Shown here: piece by piece, positions 15,573 to 24,500 of the stretch
Numbering within the stretch: the stretch's first letter is position 1
How the letters are laid out: each line of letters opens with the position of its first letter
DNA from: Microthrix sp041394405
Lineage (GTDB): Bacteria > Actinomycetota > Acidimicrobiia > Acidimicrobiales > Microtrichaceae
Assembly (NCBI GenBank): GCA_041394405.1
Contig: JAWKIF010000006.1
Span: 1,262,087 to 1,326,086, forward strand
Length of the DNA: 64,000 bases
Reading direction: 5' to 3'
Made by a program: the position numbers and the translations under genes
The notes under the pieces: generated by a model
Seen by the model: the letters and a program-made list of their open reading frames with translations, nothing else
What the model was told of the DNA's origin: nothing
The model's database searches: none

Positions 15573-16909
15573 CCCATCAATCTACGGAGCATCGACCCAG
15601 GCTGCGACGCGGGCACCGCGCCGGGCGCGAGAGGACGGTCCGTACTCGCCGGAGCGCTCGGCCCGGCGGCGGCCAGGTCACCATGGCCCGGCGCCATCGC
15701 GCCCGGCTCGCCGCCCAGCCGAACCATGGCAATGCCCGCCGCACCGAGCAGGGCCATCACCGCGGCGGCAGCCCAGGTGAGTCCATAGCCGGCGTGCTCG
15801 GAAAGCGGCCCCAGGATGAGCGGCCCCGCCGTGGTACCGACATAGATGCCCGTCTGGGAAACCCCGGTTGCCCGTCCGGGCGAACCGGGCCTGGCGCGCA
15901 CGACGGCCAGGTTGAACGCCCCCGGCCATGCCCAGCCGGCACCAAAGGCCGGGGCCAGCGCGATCCAGTGGGCGGTTGGGACGCGCAGTCCGAAGCTCAG
16001 CAGTGCCAGGGCACCGACGGCCAGCATGGCGGCGACCCATCGCAGCACGGCTTCGGGCGAACTGGCGCGGCGATCCGCCATGGTGCCGACCACCACCCTG
16101 CCGGCGATGGCCAGCCCCGAGCCCAACGATGCCGCGAGACCGGCCGTTGCGAGGGACATGCCCGCGTCGCGGGCCGACTCCACGAAGAAGCCACCCAAGG
16201 CCACGGCGCTGGCCGAACCACATGCCGCCGCGGCGGCCAAGAGCCACAGGGCCGGATCGGCGAGGCGCGGCGCGTGCCGTGCGGGCCCGGCACCCTGGGG
16301 CCGATGGCCGCGCCTGGGAGGTGCGAGCGGCTCCCATGACCGGGCCGGAACCAGGGCAACTGCGCTGACGGCCGCCCCGGTCGCCGCCAGCACAAAGGCG
16401 CTGCGCCACCCGACATGAACCACCAGCACCGGCAGCACCAGACCCGCCACCAAGGCGCCACCCGGATTGGCCGACTGCTTCACGGCGAAGGCGACACCAT
16501 GCCGTTCGATCGGGAGGTGACGTGCGACGTAGACGTTGGCCGCCACCTGGGTCAGTGCGTTGCTGGCCCCGCCGAGCATCATGGCCACCGCCAACAGCGG
16601 CACGGAGCGCCCGAGCGTGGCCACCATCCCGGCTGCGAGTCCCGATCCGGCGAGTCCGATCTGCAGGCTCGTGACCGGTCCGACGGCGTCGGCCACGGTG
16701 CCCGCCCGTTGAGCGACCAGCGCCGACATGGCGAAGAAGGCAGCCATCAGTAGGCCGGTGGTGGCCTCCCCGTAGCCAAGGTCGTCGCCCATGGGCCCGG
16801 CCAGCGCGCCGACGAGGAACACCGGCAGAATGGACGCGACGATCGCCGGTATGAGGGGTACCAGGCGACCACCGAGCGGCCGGGGCGAAGCGGTGGCGGG
16901 CGAGGGCAC
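15569..16909 (-). CDS. MFS transporter
   Basis: A major facilitator with 12 predicted membrane segments in 446 residues, split by an Arg/Pro-rich cytoplasmic loop (about 200-225). The loop between segments 2 and 3 (AQRAGTVADAVGPVTSLQIG) sits where the MFS motif A belongs but keeps it poorly. ERHGVAFAVKQSANPGGALVAG recalls the Major Facilitator branch of CynX/NimT and nitrate-type exporters, which is only a suggestion. GTG 16909 with AAGGTG about 7 nt upstream is preferred to GTG 16942. The substrate is unknown. SirB1 is coupled downstream. The 159-bp gap to the divergent phosphodiesterase shows nothing further. Confidence 0.85.
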   Translation of the reverse strand: MPSPATASPRPLGGRLVPLIPAIVASILPVFLVGALAGPMGDDLGYGEATTGLLMAAFFAMSALVAQRAGTVADAVGPVTSLQIGLAGSGLAAGMVATLGRSVPLLAVAMMLGGASNALTQVAANVYVARHLPIERHGVAFAVKQSANPGGALVAGLVLPVLVVHVGWRSAFVLAATGAAVSAVALVPARSWEPLAPPRRGHRPQGAGPARHAPRLADPALWLLAAAAACGSASAVALGGFFVESARDAGMSLATAGLAASLGSGLAIAGRVVVGTMADRRASSPEAVLRWVAAMLAVGALALLSFGLRVPTAHWIALAPAFGAGWAWPGAFNLAVVRARPGSPGRATGVSQTGIYVGTTAGPLILGPLSEHAGYGLTWAAAAVMALLGAAGIAMVRLGGEPGAMAPGHGDLAAAGPSAPASTDRPLAPGAVPASQPGSMLRRLMG

Positions 16910-17068
16910 GGCGACACCTTGGCAGCACGGGCCGACCGGCACCCAACGCGTTTCAGCGTCGCCGGGTCGGCGACGTCACCTGCCGCGGCGGGGTCGCAGC
17001 ATCCGCCACGAGGTACTCGAGCGGCATCAGTCGTGCCCGAGTCACCATCCCGTGGGAAGCTGGGCATC

Positions 17069-17821
17069 GTGGCCTCCGCACTGCACCCGTACCTGGATTG
17101 GCCGACCCCGCACCCCATCGCACATCGCGGTGGGGCTTCGGAGGCGCCCGAGAACACGTTGGCCGCCTTCCGCCACGCGGTGGGGGCGCGCTACCCCTTT
17201 CTCGAGACCGACGCCCATGCCACCGCCGATGGGGTGTTGGTGGCGTTCCACGACGAGCGGCTCGACCGGGTGACCGACCGGGAGGGCGTCATCGCCGAGC
17301 TGCCCTACTCGGAGGTGTCCAAGGCCAAGGTGGACGGAGAACCCATCCCGCTTCTGGAGCAGCTCTTGGAGGAGTTCCCCGACCACCGCTTCAACATCGA
17401 CGCCAAGTCCGATGCGGCGGCAGCGGCCCTGCCGGCGATCCTTCGGCGCACCAAGGCGCTGGCCAGGGTGTGCCTGGCCTCGTTCTCCACCGAGCGGCTC
17501 GTCCGCCTGCGACGCGATCTCGGCGACAAGGCCTGCACCGCCGCCAGCCCGCGCGAGATCGGCCAGTGGCGGGCCGGGCGGGTGGGCAGTGGTTTCGACG
17601 TGTTGCAGGTGCCAACCACCCATCGCAATGTGGAGCTGGTGACCCGTTCGACGGTGGCGAGAGCCCAGCGAGCGGGCATCCCCGTCCATGTCTGGACCAT
17701 CGATGACCCGGTCGAGATCGATCGCCTGCTGGACCTGGGCGTCGACGGGATCATCACCGACAGCCTCGACAACCTGCGGGGCGTGCTGGAGCGGCGGGGC
17801 CAGTGGCATCCAGTCCCCTAG
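17069..17821 (+). CDS. Glycerophosphodiester phosphodiesterase (GlpQ/UgpQ-like)
   Basis: Hydrolyses glycerophosphodiesters to glycerol-3-phosphate and an alcohol. The GDPD motifs are complete: IAHRGGASEAPENTLAAF (His19, Glu27, Asn29), FLETDAHATADG (metal-binding Glu46 and Asp48), AFHDERLDRVTD (His61), and the late VHVWTIDD and GVDGIITD. The 250 residues lack a signal peptide, so it is cytoplasmic like UgpQ. GTG 17069 follows GGGAAG. The open frame up to base 16919 is not conserved-looking. The rsmI start lies 19 nt inside its 3' end. Confidence 0.93.
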   Translation: MASALHPYLDWPTPHPIAHRGGASEAPENTLAAFRHAVGARYPFLETDAHATADGVLVAFHDERLDRVTDREGVIAELPYSEVSKAKVDGEPIPLLEQLLEEFPDHRFNIDAKSDAAAAALPAILRRTKALARVCLASFSTERLVRLRRDLGDKACTAASPREIGQWRAGRVGSGFDVLQVPTTHRNVELVTRSTVARAQRAGIPVHVWTIDDPVEIDRLLDLGVDGIITDSLDNLRGVLERRGQWHPVP

Positions 17822-18513
17822 CCGGCACGTTGGTGCTCATCGCCACGCCCATCGGTCGGGCGGACGACCTGACGACGCCCGCCCGACTTGAGCTGGCCGC
17901 GGTGGATGTGTTGGCGTGCGAGGACACCCGTCGAACCCGCCGGCTCTTGGCAGCTGTGGGCGTCGCAGCCCCGCGACTGAGATCGGTCCGGCGCGAGAAC
18001 GAAGCGGCGTCGGTGGCCTGGTGCATGCGACAGCTGCTGGCTGGTCGCCGGGTGGGCATGGTGAGCGACGCCGGCATGCCGGGCGTGTCCGATCCCGGAC
18101 AGCGGCTCGTGGCCGGGGTGCGGGCTGCCGGCGGCAGGGTGGTGTCGGTGCCCGGCCCCTCGGCGGTGGCCGAGGTGGTGGCGCGCATCCCTTGGGTGCA
18201 GCGGGGATTCGCCTTCGAGGGCTTCCCGCCCCGAAGCGGTGGTGACCGCACGCGGCTGCTTGATCGGGTTGCCACAAGCAGGGTCCCGACGGTGCTCTTT
18301 GAGAGCCCGCGGCGGGTTGAGGCGACCATGGCCGAACTCGCAGCGGTGTGTGGCGGGGACCGGCGGGCGGCGGTGGGCAAGGATCTCACCAAGACCCACG
18401 AGCGGGTGGTGGTGGGCACGTTGGGCACTCCTCTCGGCGAGCCGTTGGGCGAGTACGTCGTCGTGGTCGACGGCGCGGGCGATGCTGGCGACGCCACCGT
18501 CGGTTACCACTAA
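17803..18513 (+). CDS. rsmI: 16S rRNA (cytidine-1402 2'-O)-methyltransferase
   Basis: Methylates the ribose of C1402 in the decoding centre of 16S rRNA, using SAM. It has the tetrapyrrole-methylase fold: GTLVLIATPIGRADDLT at the start, ACEDTRRTRRLL, the SAM loop GMVSDAGMPGVSDPG, VPGPSAVAEVV and FEGFPPRSGGDR, all typical of RsmI. The 236 residues lack the C-terminal extension found in many homologues. GTG 17803 is preceded by GGAGCGGCGGGG and overlaps the phosphodiesterase by 19 nt. Confidence 0.95.
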   Translation: MASSPLAGTLVLIATPIGRADDLTTPARLELAAVDVLACEDTRRTRRLLAAVGVAAPRLRSVRRENEAASVAWCMRQLLAGRRVGMVSDAGMPGVSDPGQRLVAGVRAAGGRVVSVPGPSAVAEVVARIPWVQRGFAFEGFPPRSGGDRTRLLDRVATSRVPTVLFESPRRVEATMAELAAVCGGDRRAAVGKDLTKTHERVVVGTLGTPLGEPLGEYVVVVDGAGDAGDATVGYH

Positions 18514-18598
18514 GGTGACGCCGCTGTGTGGTCGAGGTCACGCGGCGGCCCGGGGATGGGGTTGCCGTTGCAGCGCCGAAAGGGAGGGACGAAACCGC

Positions 18599-20272
18599 GT
18601 GAAAGGTCGCTTGAGTTCGGTCGTGACGTCCTTGGTGGCGGTGTCGGTGTTGGGCGGCGGGCTCGCCGCCTGTTCGCCGCCGCCCGCCGAGAACAAGGTG
18701 GTCTACGGCATGGAGGCCGAGAACGACCAGGGCTGGTGCCTACCCGAGGCGCAGTCCACTGCCCCGGGCATGCTCACCACCCGGGCCATGTTCGACCCGC
18801 TGACCGTGCCCGATGAGAACGGCGACTACGTGCCCTTCCTGGCCAAAGCCGTCACGCCGAACGACGACTTCACCGAATGGACCATCACCCTGCGCGAGGG
18901 CGTGCAGTTCCACGACGGCTCGCCGCTGAACGCCGCGGTCGTCAAGAACAACCTGGATGCGTTTCGGGGCCAGTATCCGGCCCGGAACCCGCTGCTGTTC
19001 CTGTTCACCTTTGGCGACATCGAGGACGTGAACGTGGCGGACGAGTTCAACGTGGTCGTCACCACCAAGGTGCCGTGGCGAGCCTTTCCGGCCTTCCTCA
19101 ACCTGTCCAACCGGTTTGGGGTCATGGCCCAGAGCCAGTTGGACAACGCCGAGACCTGCGACACCGAGCCCATCGGCACCGGCCCGTTCATGCTGGTGGA
19201 CTGGAAGCCCGGAAACCGGCTGCTCTTGAAGAAGAACCCCAACTACTGGATGAAGGGCTACCCCCTCCTGGATGAGCTGGAGTTCCGCCCCATGCCGGAC
19301 GGCGACGCCCGACGGAACGCACTGCAGGGCGGCGAGATCGACGCCATGCACACCTCCGACGACCTGTACGTCGACGACTTCAAGCCCGAGGTGGCCGGCG
19401 GCAACCTCAACATGTACGACACGCTCAAGTTCACCGAGCTCAGCTACATCATGATGAACACCTCCAAGCTGCCGTTCTCGAACAAGAACGCCCGGCTCGC
19501 GTTGGCCCACGGGGGCGACCGCGCCGCCATCAACCAGGCCGTCTACGCCGGGCTGGCCGAGGTTCGTGAGGGGCCCTACCCCGAGGGCAGCCCGGGCTAC
19601 GTCGCGGACCCCGGCTTCCCGGAGTACGACCTGGACAAGGCCAAGGAGTACGCCCGCAAGTACGAGGAGGAGACGGGCGAGCCCCTGGAGTTCGAGCTGT
19701 CGATCATCCCGTCGGTGGTCGCACTGGGTCAGCTGTTGCAGCAGCTCGCCTCGGCGAGCGGCGCCACGATCAACCTCAAGCAGCTGGACCAGGCGCAGCT
19801 GATCAACGGCGCGATCAACGGCGACTTCGACGCCATGGTGTTTCGGAACCACCCGGGCACCGAACCCGACATGCAAGCGGTGTGGTGGACCGACGGCCCC
19901 GTGAACTTCCCCCGCTTCAACGCCAAGGACGATCAGGGCAATTGGATCCAACCCGGCGGCAAGGTGATCAACGACCTGTTGGTCGAGGCTCGGTCCGAGC
20001 CGGATCCGGCCAAGCGCACCAAGCTGTACGAGGAGGTCAACCGCACGTTTGCCTCCGAGGTGTTCAACATCTGGGCCTACTCGTCCCACTGGGCGGTGGT
20101 GACCGCCCCCGATGTCGAAGGCATCCTCGGCACCAACAACCCCGACGGCTCAGCACCGTTCCCCGGCCTGGCGACGGCGCATCCGGTGCATGCGTTGTGC
20201 CGAGAGGGTGTCTCGTGTCCGCCAGAGGCCGAGGTGGACTCCATCCCCGTCGACGTCGAAACCGTCGGATAG
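18599..20272 (+). CDS. Peptide ABC importer substrate-binding lipoprotein (family 5)
   Basis: An extracellular solute-binding protein of family 5 (DppA/OppA type), 557 residues. The N-terminus is a lipoprotein signal with lipobox LAAC, so it is anchored to the outer face of the membrane. The body shows FDPLTVPDENGDYVPFLAKA, TEWTITLREGVQFHDGSPL and PIGTGPFMLVDWKPGNRLLL, diagnostic of the family. GTG 18599 has GGGAGGGA about 12 nt upstream. It heads a five-gene transporter operon (two permeases, two ATPases). Di- or oligopeptides are the likely substrates, but nickel, glutathione and sugars are also carried by family members. Confidence 0.93.
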   Translation: MKGRLSSVVTSLVAVSVLGGGLAACSPPPAENKVVYGMEAENDQGWCLPEAQSTAPGMLTTRAMFDPLTVPDENGDYVPFLAKAVTPNDDFTEWTITLREGVQFHDGSPLNAAVVKNNLDAFRGQYPARNPLLFLFTFGDIEDVNVADEFNVVVTTKVPWRAFPAFLNLSNRFGVMAQSQLDNAETCDTEPIGTGPFMLVDWKPGNRLLLKKNPNYWMKGYPLLDELEFRPMPDGDARRNALQGGEIDAMHTSDDLYVDDFKPEVAGGNLNMYDTLKFTELSYIMMNTSKLPFSNKNARLALAHGGDRAAINQAVYAGLAEVREGPYPEGSPGYVADPGFPEYDLDKAKEYARKYEEETGEPLEFELSIIPSVVALGQLLQQLASASGATINLKQLDQAQLINGAINGDFDAMVFRNHPGTEPDMQAVWWTDGPVNFPRFNAKDDQGNWIQPGGKVINDLLVEARSEPDPAKRTKLYEEVNRTFASEVFNIWAYSSHWAVVTAPDVEGILGTNNPDGSAPFPGLATAHPVHALCREGVSCPPEAEVDSIPVDVETVG

Positions 20273-20332
20273 GACCTCAGCAATCGTGCGCAGTTCCCCC
20301 GCCCCTCGCCCGCACCCACCGGGAGACCGACC

Positions 20333-21280
20333 ATGACCAAGTTCGTGCTGACCCGCCTGGCGCAGCTGGTGGCCGTGGTCCTGGTGGTCACGTTTGTCAC
20401 CTCTGCGGTCATGGCCTTCCTGCCCGGCGATCCGGTGAAGGTCATCGCCCCCTTCGCCGACGATGAGCAACGGGAGGAGATCCGGGCCGACCTGAACCTC
20501 GACGACCCCGTGCCGGTTCGCTACGGCAAGTGGCTGGGTGGCTTCGTCACTGGGGACCTCGGCAACTACTACACGGTGTCGTCCACCCGTCCGGTGGCCG
20601 ATCGCTTCTGGCCGGCCATTCGAACCTCGGCCATCCTCATGATCTGGGCGCAGTTTCTCGCCCTCGCCATGGCCATTCCAGCGGCCATCTGGTCGGCGTC
20701 GCACGAGGGCGGGTTCATCGATCGCGCCATTTCCAACTCGGCCTACGCCGCGCTGTCCATACCCGGGTTCGCGCTCACGCTGTTGCTCGCCTACTGGCTG
20801 GGCGTGAAGTGGCAAGTGCTGCCGCCCAGCGGCTGGCGCGACCCCTGGTACGACACCGTCGGGCACCTCCGGCGGGTCATCATCCCGGCGTTCGCCCTGT
20901 CGTTGGGGCCTGCGGCGATCTACATGAGGCTCCTTCGCACCGACCTCATCGCCACCTTGCGCCAGGATTTCATCACCATGGCGCGGGCCAAGGGCCTGTC
21001 GCCCCGCCGCATCATGTGGCGCCATGCGCTGCGGGCGTCGTCCATCACGCTGCTGACCGTCGCCGGCCTCTCGGTGGGCACGATGATCGGTTCGGCGCTG
21101 GTCGTGGAGGTGATCTTCGGCATTCCGGGCCTGGGCACCCTGACCGCCGAGGCCATCATCGGGCTGCAATACGGGGCGCTGCAGACCTACGTGGCCGCCA
21201 TGGCCATCTTGTTTGTGCTGGTGAACATCGCCGTGGACATCCTCTACGGCGTGGTCGACCCGAGGATCCGAAATGCCTGA
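20333..21280 (+). CDS. Peptide ABC transporter permease, DppB type
   Basis: Inner-membrane permease of 315 residues with six predicted helices. KFVLTRLAQLVAVVLVVTFV is the typical DppB/OppB first helix. MARAKGLSPRRIMWRHALRA is the EAA loop that contacts the ATPase, and VVEVIFGIPGLGTLTAEAI the usual sequence before the last helices. ATG 20333 follows a GGGAGACC stretch, 60 nt after the binding-protein stop. It overlaps the second permease by 8 nt. Confidence 0.95.
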   Translation: MTKFVLTRLAQLVAVVLVVTFVTSAVMAFLPGDPVKVIAPFADDEQREEIRADLNLDDPVPVRYGKWLGGFVTGDLGNYYTVSSTRPVADRFWPAIRTSAILMIWAQFLALAMAIPAAIWSASHEGGFIDRAISNSAYAALSIPGFALTLLLAYWLGVKWQVLPPSGWRDPWYDTVGHLRRVIIPAFALSLGPAAIYMRLLRTDLIATLRQDFITMARAKGLSPRRIMWRHALRASSITLLTVAGLSVGTMIGSALVVEVIFGIPGLGTLTAEAIIGLQYGALQTYVAAMAILFVLVNIAVDILYGVVDPRIRNA

Positions 21281-22193
21281 CGCGACAACACTCACGCCGG
21301 GGGCCGTCGGAGGGGCGGATTCCGACCTCGCCGCCGAGCTTCCGGACGCCGCCAAGAAGCAGGGGCTTGGGCTGGGCGCCTGGCTCAGCATCGGCTGGCT
21401 GGCCTTCATCACCCTCACCTCGATACTGGCCCCGTTGTTTCTTCCGGACCCCGAGGCGGTCGACCCGTTGGTGGCCCGCAAGGGACCAAGCGGCGCGGCC
21501 TGGCTCGGCTACGACGCCACCGGTCGAGACATCCTCTCGAGGGTGGTCAACGGCGCCAAGTGGACGCTGCTGATCGCCCTGGGGGCGGTGTTGATCGGCG
21601 TCGTGATCGGTGGGTTGTTGGGGCTGATCGCCGGCTACTTCCGGGGTTGGATGGATGCCGTTCTCTCCCCCGGCTTCAACATCATGTTGGCCTTCCCGCA
21701 GCTGGTGCTGGCCTTGTTGCTGGTGTCGGTGTTCGCCAACGGCCCCGAGGATTCGGTGGGCAAGCGCATCTTCGTGTTGATCGTGGCGCTCGGCATCATC
21801 GCCATCCCGCTCTTGGCACGAATTACCCGAGCCAACACCATGGTGTGGGCCGACCGCGACTTCGTGTTGGCCGCCCGCGCGATGGGCGCGAAGCCGTGGC
21901 GCATCCTGATGCGCGACGTGCTGCCCAATGTGGTGCCCGCCATGATGGCCATCACGCTGCTGGCCGTGGGGGTGGCCGTCGTTGCCGAGGCCGGTCTGGC
22001 GTTCCTGGCGCTGGGCGTGAAGCTGCCCACCCCGTCGTGGGGCAACATCATGGCGGAGGGAAAACTGGAGCTGCGTCGGGTGCCGATGATGGTCATCGCG
22101 CCGACCCTGTGCATCTTCTTGACCGTCATGTCGCTGAACTTCCTGGGCGACGTCATCCAGAAGCGATTCAACGTGAGGGAGAGCCTGCTGTGA
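21273..22193 (+). CDS. Peptide ABC transporter permease, DppC type
   Basis: Second inner-membrane permease, 306 residues, with the DppC N-terminal helix after a 35-residue hydrophilic tail. LGYDATGRDILSRVVNGAKW and the EAA loop AARAMGAKPWRILMRDVLPN are characteristic, as is the late AGLAFLALGVKLPTPSWGNI. It starts inside the last codons of the first permease and its stop overlaps the GTG start of the first ATPase, so translation is coupled on both sides. Confidence 0.95.
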   Translation: MPDATTLTPGAVGGADSDLAAELPDAAKKQGLGLGAWLSIGWLAFITLTSILAPLFLPDPEAVDPLVARKGPSGAAWLGYDATGRDILSRVVNGAKWTLLIALGAVLIGVVIGGLLGLIAGYFRGWMDAVLSPGFNIMLAFPQLVLALLLVSVFANGPEDSVGKRIFVLIVALGIIAIPLLARITRANTMVWADRDFVLAARAMGAKPWRILMRDVLPNVVPAMMAITLLAVGVAVVAEAGLAFLALGVKLPTPSWGNIMAEGKLELRRVPMMVIAPTLCIFLTVMSLNFLGDVIQKRFNVRESLL

Positions 22194-23368
22194 GTACCGC
22201 CACCGAGGTCCCGGCCGCCACCGGCCAAGGCGCCGCCGGCTCCGAAGCATCCGGCGCTCCCCTGTTGGAGGTGACCGATCTTCGCACTGCGTTCAACTCG
22301 CCACGCGGCCTGGTTCGGGCCGTGGACGGCCTGAGCCTGACCGTGGAACGGGGCAAGACCCTGGGCCTGGTCGGCGAGTCCGGCTCGGGCAAGTCGGTCA
22401 CCAGCCGCTCCATCATGGGCCTGACGCCGCGCCGCAACACCGAGCGGGGCGGCACCGTGCGCCTCTCGGGTCGCGACATCACCGACCTGCCGGAGGCGGA
22501 GTACCGGGAGCTGTGGGCCACCGAGATGGCCATGATCTTCCAGGACCCGATGACCGCCCTGAACCCGGTCATGAAGGTGGGGGCCCAGATCGCCGAGAGC
22601 ATGCGGGTGCACCTCGACCTCTCCAAGAGCGAGGCTCGGGAGCGCACCCTGGCCCTGCTGGAGGCGGTGCGCATTCCCGAGCCGCACAAGCGCATCGACG
22701 TGTATCCCCACGAGATGTCCGGCGGCATGCGTCAGCGCGTGGTGATTGCCGTGGCCCTGGCTTGCGGGCCCAAGCTGTTGTTCGCCGATGAGCCCACCAC
22801 GGCGTTGGACGTGACGGTGCAGGCCCAGGTGCTGGACCTGCTGGCCGAGCAGCAGCGAGAGCGGTACATGGGCATGATCCTGGTGACCCACGACCTGGGG
22901 GTGGTGGCATCGCGCGCCGATGAGATCGCCGTGATGTACGCGGGACGGATCGTCGAGCGAGCGCCGACCAGGGTGTTGTTCCGTGAGCTGAAGATGCCTT
23001 ACACCGAGGCCCTGCTGGCCGCCATTCCCAAGCTCGAGATGGCCCCGCACACCCGGTTGGTGGCCATCGGTGGACGGCCACCCGACCTGGTGAACCCGCC
23101 CGAGGGCTGCAGCTTCAGCCCCCGCTGCCCGTATGCCCAGGACCGTTGCCGAACCGAACAGCCGGAGCTGACCGAGAGCCCCACCACGCCCGGCCACTAC
23201 TACGCCTGCTTCTACCCGGTTGGCTCGCCGGAAAACGACGAGATTCGCGTGCAGCTGCGCCGGGCCGGCGTGGCGCTTCCGGGCGATGAACTGGGGAGCG
23301 CCCAGGACCAGCCTTCGGTGCGAGAGCAGTTGGCCACCCAGGCCGACCAGGCGATTGAGGAGAACTGA
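22190..23368 (+). CDS. Peptide ABC transporter ATP-binding protein, DppD type
   Basis: ATPase subunit on the cytoplasmic face, 392 residues. Walker A is GESGSGKS, the Q-loop lies in MIFQDPMTALNP, the signature is MSGGMRQR and Walker B LLFADEPTTALD. The C-terminal oligopeptide-type extension CSFSPRCPYAQDRC is present, followed by an unusual 70-residue acidic tail. GTG 22190 overlaps the permease stop as GTGA. The second ATPase gene starts 2 nt after its stop. Confidence 0.95.
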   Translation: MSTATEVPAATGQGAAGSEASGAPLLEVTDLRTAFNSPRGLVRAVDGLSLTVERGKTLGLVGESGSGKSVTSRSIMGLTPRRNTERGGTVRLSGRDITDLPEAEYRELWATEMAMIFQDPMTALNPVMKVGAQIAESMRVHLDLSKSEARERTLALLEAVRIPEPHKRIDVYPHEMSGGMRQRVVIAVALACGPKLLFADEPTTALDVTVQAQVLDLLAEQQRERYMGMILVTHDLGVVASRADEIAVMYAGRIVERAPTRVLFRELKMPYTEALLAAIPKLEMAPHTRLVAIGGRPPDLVNPPEGCSFSPRCPYAQDRCRTEQPELTESPTTPGHYYACFYPVGSPENDEIRVQLRRAGVALPGDELGSAQDQPSVREQLATQADQAIEEN

Positions 23369-23369
23369 C

Positions 23370-24419
23370 ATGGCCGGATCCGGAACCGCGCACCTTCGCC
23401 CGCCCGACGAGGTCCTGCTTCGGGTGGAGAACCTGGTCATGGAGTTCCCCGCCAAGGGCGGCCGCAAGGTTCACGCCGTGTCGAACATCAGCTTCGACGT
23501 GGCTCCCGGTGAGACGCTCGGTCTCGTGGGCGAATCGGGGTGCGGGAAGAGCACCACCGGTCGGGCCATCATGCAGCTGCCGGCACCCACGCGTGGTTCG
23601 GTCACCCTGGATGGAACCGACCTGACGTCGTTGAAGGGCGAGGAGCTGCGACGCACCCGCCCCACCATGCAGATGATCTTTCAGGATCCCATCTCGTCGC
23701 TGAACCCGCGCAGGACCGTGACCGACATCGTGGCCGAACCCCTGAACATCTGGGGGCTCGGCACCGACGCAGAGCGCACGGCCAAGGCCTCAGCCACGCT
23801 GGCAGACGTTGGGGTCGACCCCGAGGCGGCGGGGGAACGCAAGCCCCACGAGTTCTCCGGTGGCCAGTGTCAGCGCATCTCCATCGCTCGGGCGGTCATC
23901 ACCGACCCGAAGCTGATCATCTGCGACGAGCCGGTCTCGGCCCTCGATGTGTCGGTCCAGGCTCAAATCCTGAACCTGCTGGAGGAGATGAAGCAGCGCT
24001 ACGGGCTCACCCTGGTGTTCATCGCCCACGACCTGGCGGTGGTCAAGAACATCTCGGACCGAGTGGCCGTCATGTACCTCGGCAAGATGTGCGAGATCGG
24101 TCCGCCCGAGGCGCTCTACGACGACCCGGCGCACCCCTACACGCGGGCGCTCATCTCCTCCATCCCGGTTCCCGACCCCGAGGTCCCTCAGGACATCGAG
24201 CACCGCCTGGAGGGCGAGCTGCCCTCGCCCATCACCCCGCCCTCGGGCTGTCGCTTCCGGACCCGTTGCCCGCTGGCCCAGGAGATCTGCACCCAGGCCG
24301 AGCCGCAGATGGCCCAGGTGTCCGAGGGACACTGGGTGGCCTGCCACTTCCCGCTGGCCGAGACCAAGGTGGCCGATCCCACAACGACAACCGCTGCGCC
24401 GGCGAAGCCCGCACCGTAG
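23370..24419 (+). CDS. Peptide ABC transporter ATP-binding protein, DppF type
   Basis: Second ATPase of the importer, 349 residues. Walker A is GESGCGKST, the Q-loop MIFQDPISSLNPRRTV, the signature FSGGQCQRI (with Cys where Gln is usual) and Walker B LIICDEPVSALD. The C-terminal CRFRTRCPLAQEIC extension is standard for oligopeptide ATPases. The final 15 residues are Thr/Ala/Pro-rich. It is the last gene of the operon; its stop codon lies inside the first copy of a 16-bp tandem repeat. Confidence 0.95.
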   Translation: MAGSGTAHLRPPDEVLLRVENLVMEFPAKGGRKVHAVSNISFDVAPGETLGLVGESGCGKSTTGRAIMQLPAPTRGSVTLDGTDLTSLKGEELRRTRPTMQMIFQDPISSLNPRRTVTDIVAEPLNIWGLGTDAERTAKASATLADVGVDPEAAGERKPHEFSGGQCQRISIARAVITDPKLIICDEPVSALDVSVQAQILNLLEEMKQRYGLTLVFIAHDLAVVKNISDRVAVMYLGKMCEIGPPEALYDDPAHPYTRALISSIPVPDPEVPQDIEHRLEGELPSPITPPSGCRFRTRCPLAQEICTQAEPQMAQVSEGHWVACHFPLAETKVADPTTTTAAPAKPAP

Positions 24420-24478
24420 CTGGAGCACCGAGTAGCTGGAGCACCGAGTAGCCAGAGCACGGGTAGCCGGAGCAGCGA
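24416..24478. repeat. 16-bp tandem repeat, four copies, between convergent genes
   Basis: GTAGCTGGAGCACCGA occurs twice exactly (24416-24431, 24432-24447), then as 15- and 16-nt variants. The first copy contains the TAG stop of the ATPase gene. The repeat fills most of the 81-bp gap to the opposing dehydrogenase stop. Confidence 0.85.
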
Positions 24479-24500
24479 GCCGGCGTCTCCTCCGGCCGAG

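Noticed and set aside
18515..18547. Attenuator or terminator between rsmI and the ABC operon
   Set aside because: Two mutually exclusive short stems (GTGAC/GTCAC and CGCCGC/GCGGCG with a 17-nt loop) are possible, but they are too weak in this GC-rich DNA to call.
21635..23467. 610-residue minus-strand frame opposite the ABC ATPase
   Set aside because: Antisense shadow of a gene with complete Walker and signature motifs.
24416..24478. CRISPR array
   Set aside because: Copies are contiguous 15-16 nt units without spacers, and no cas gene is near; the same holds for the arrays at 3586, 7586 and 44901.
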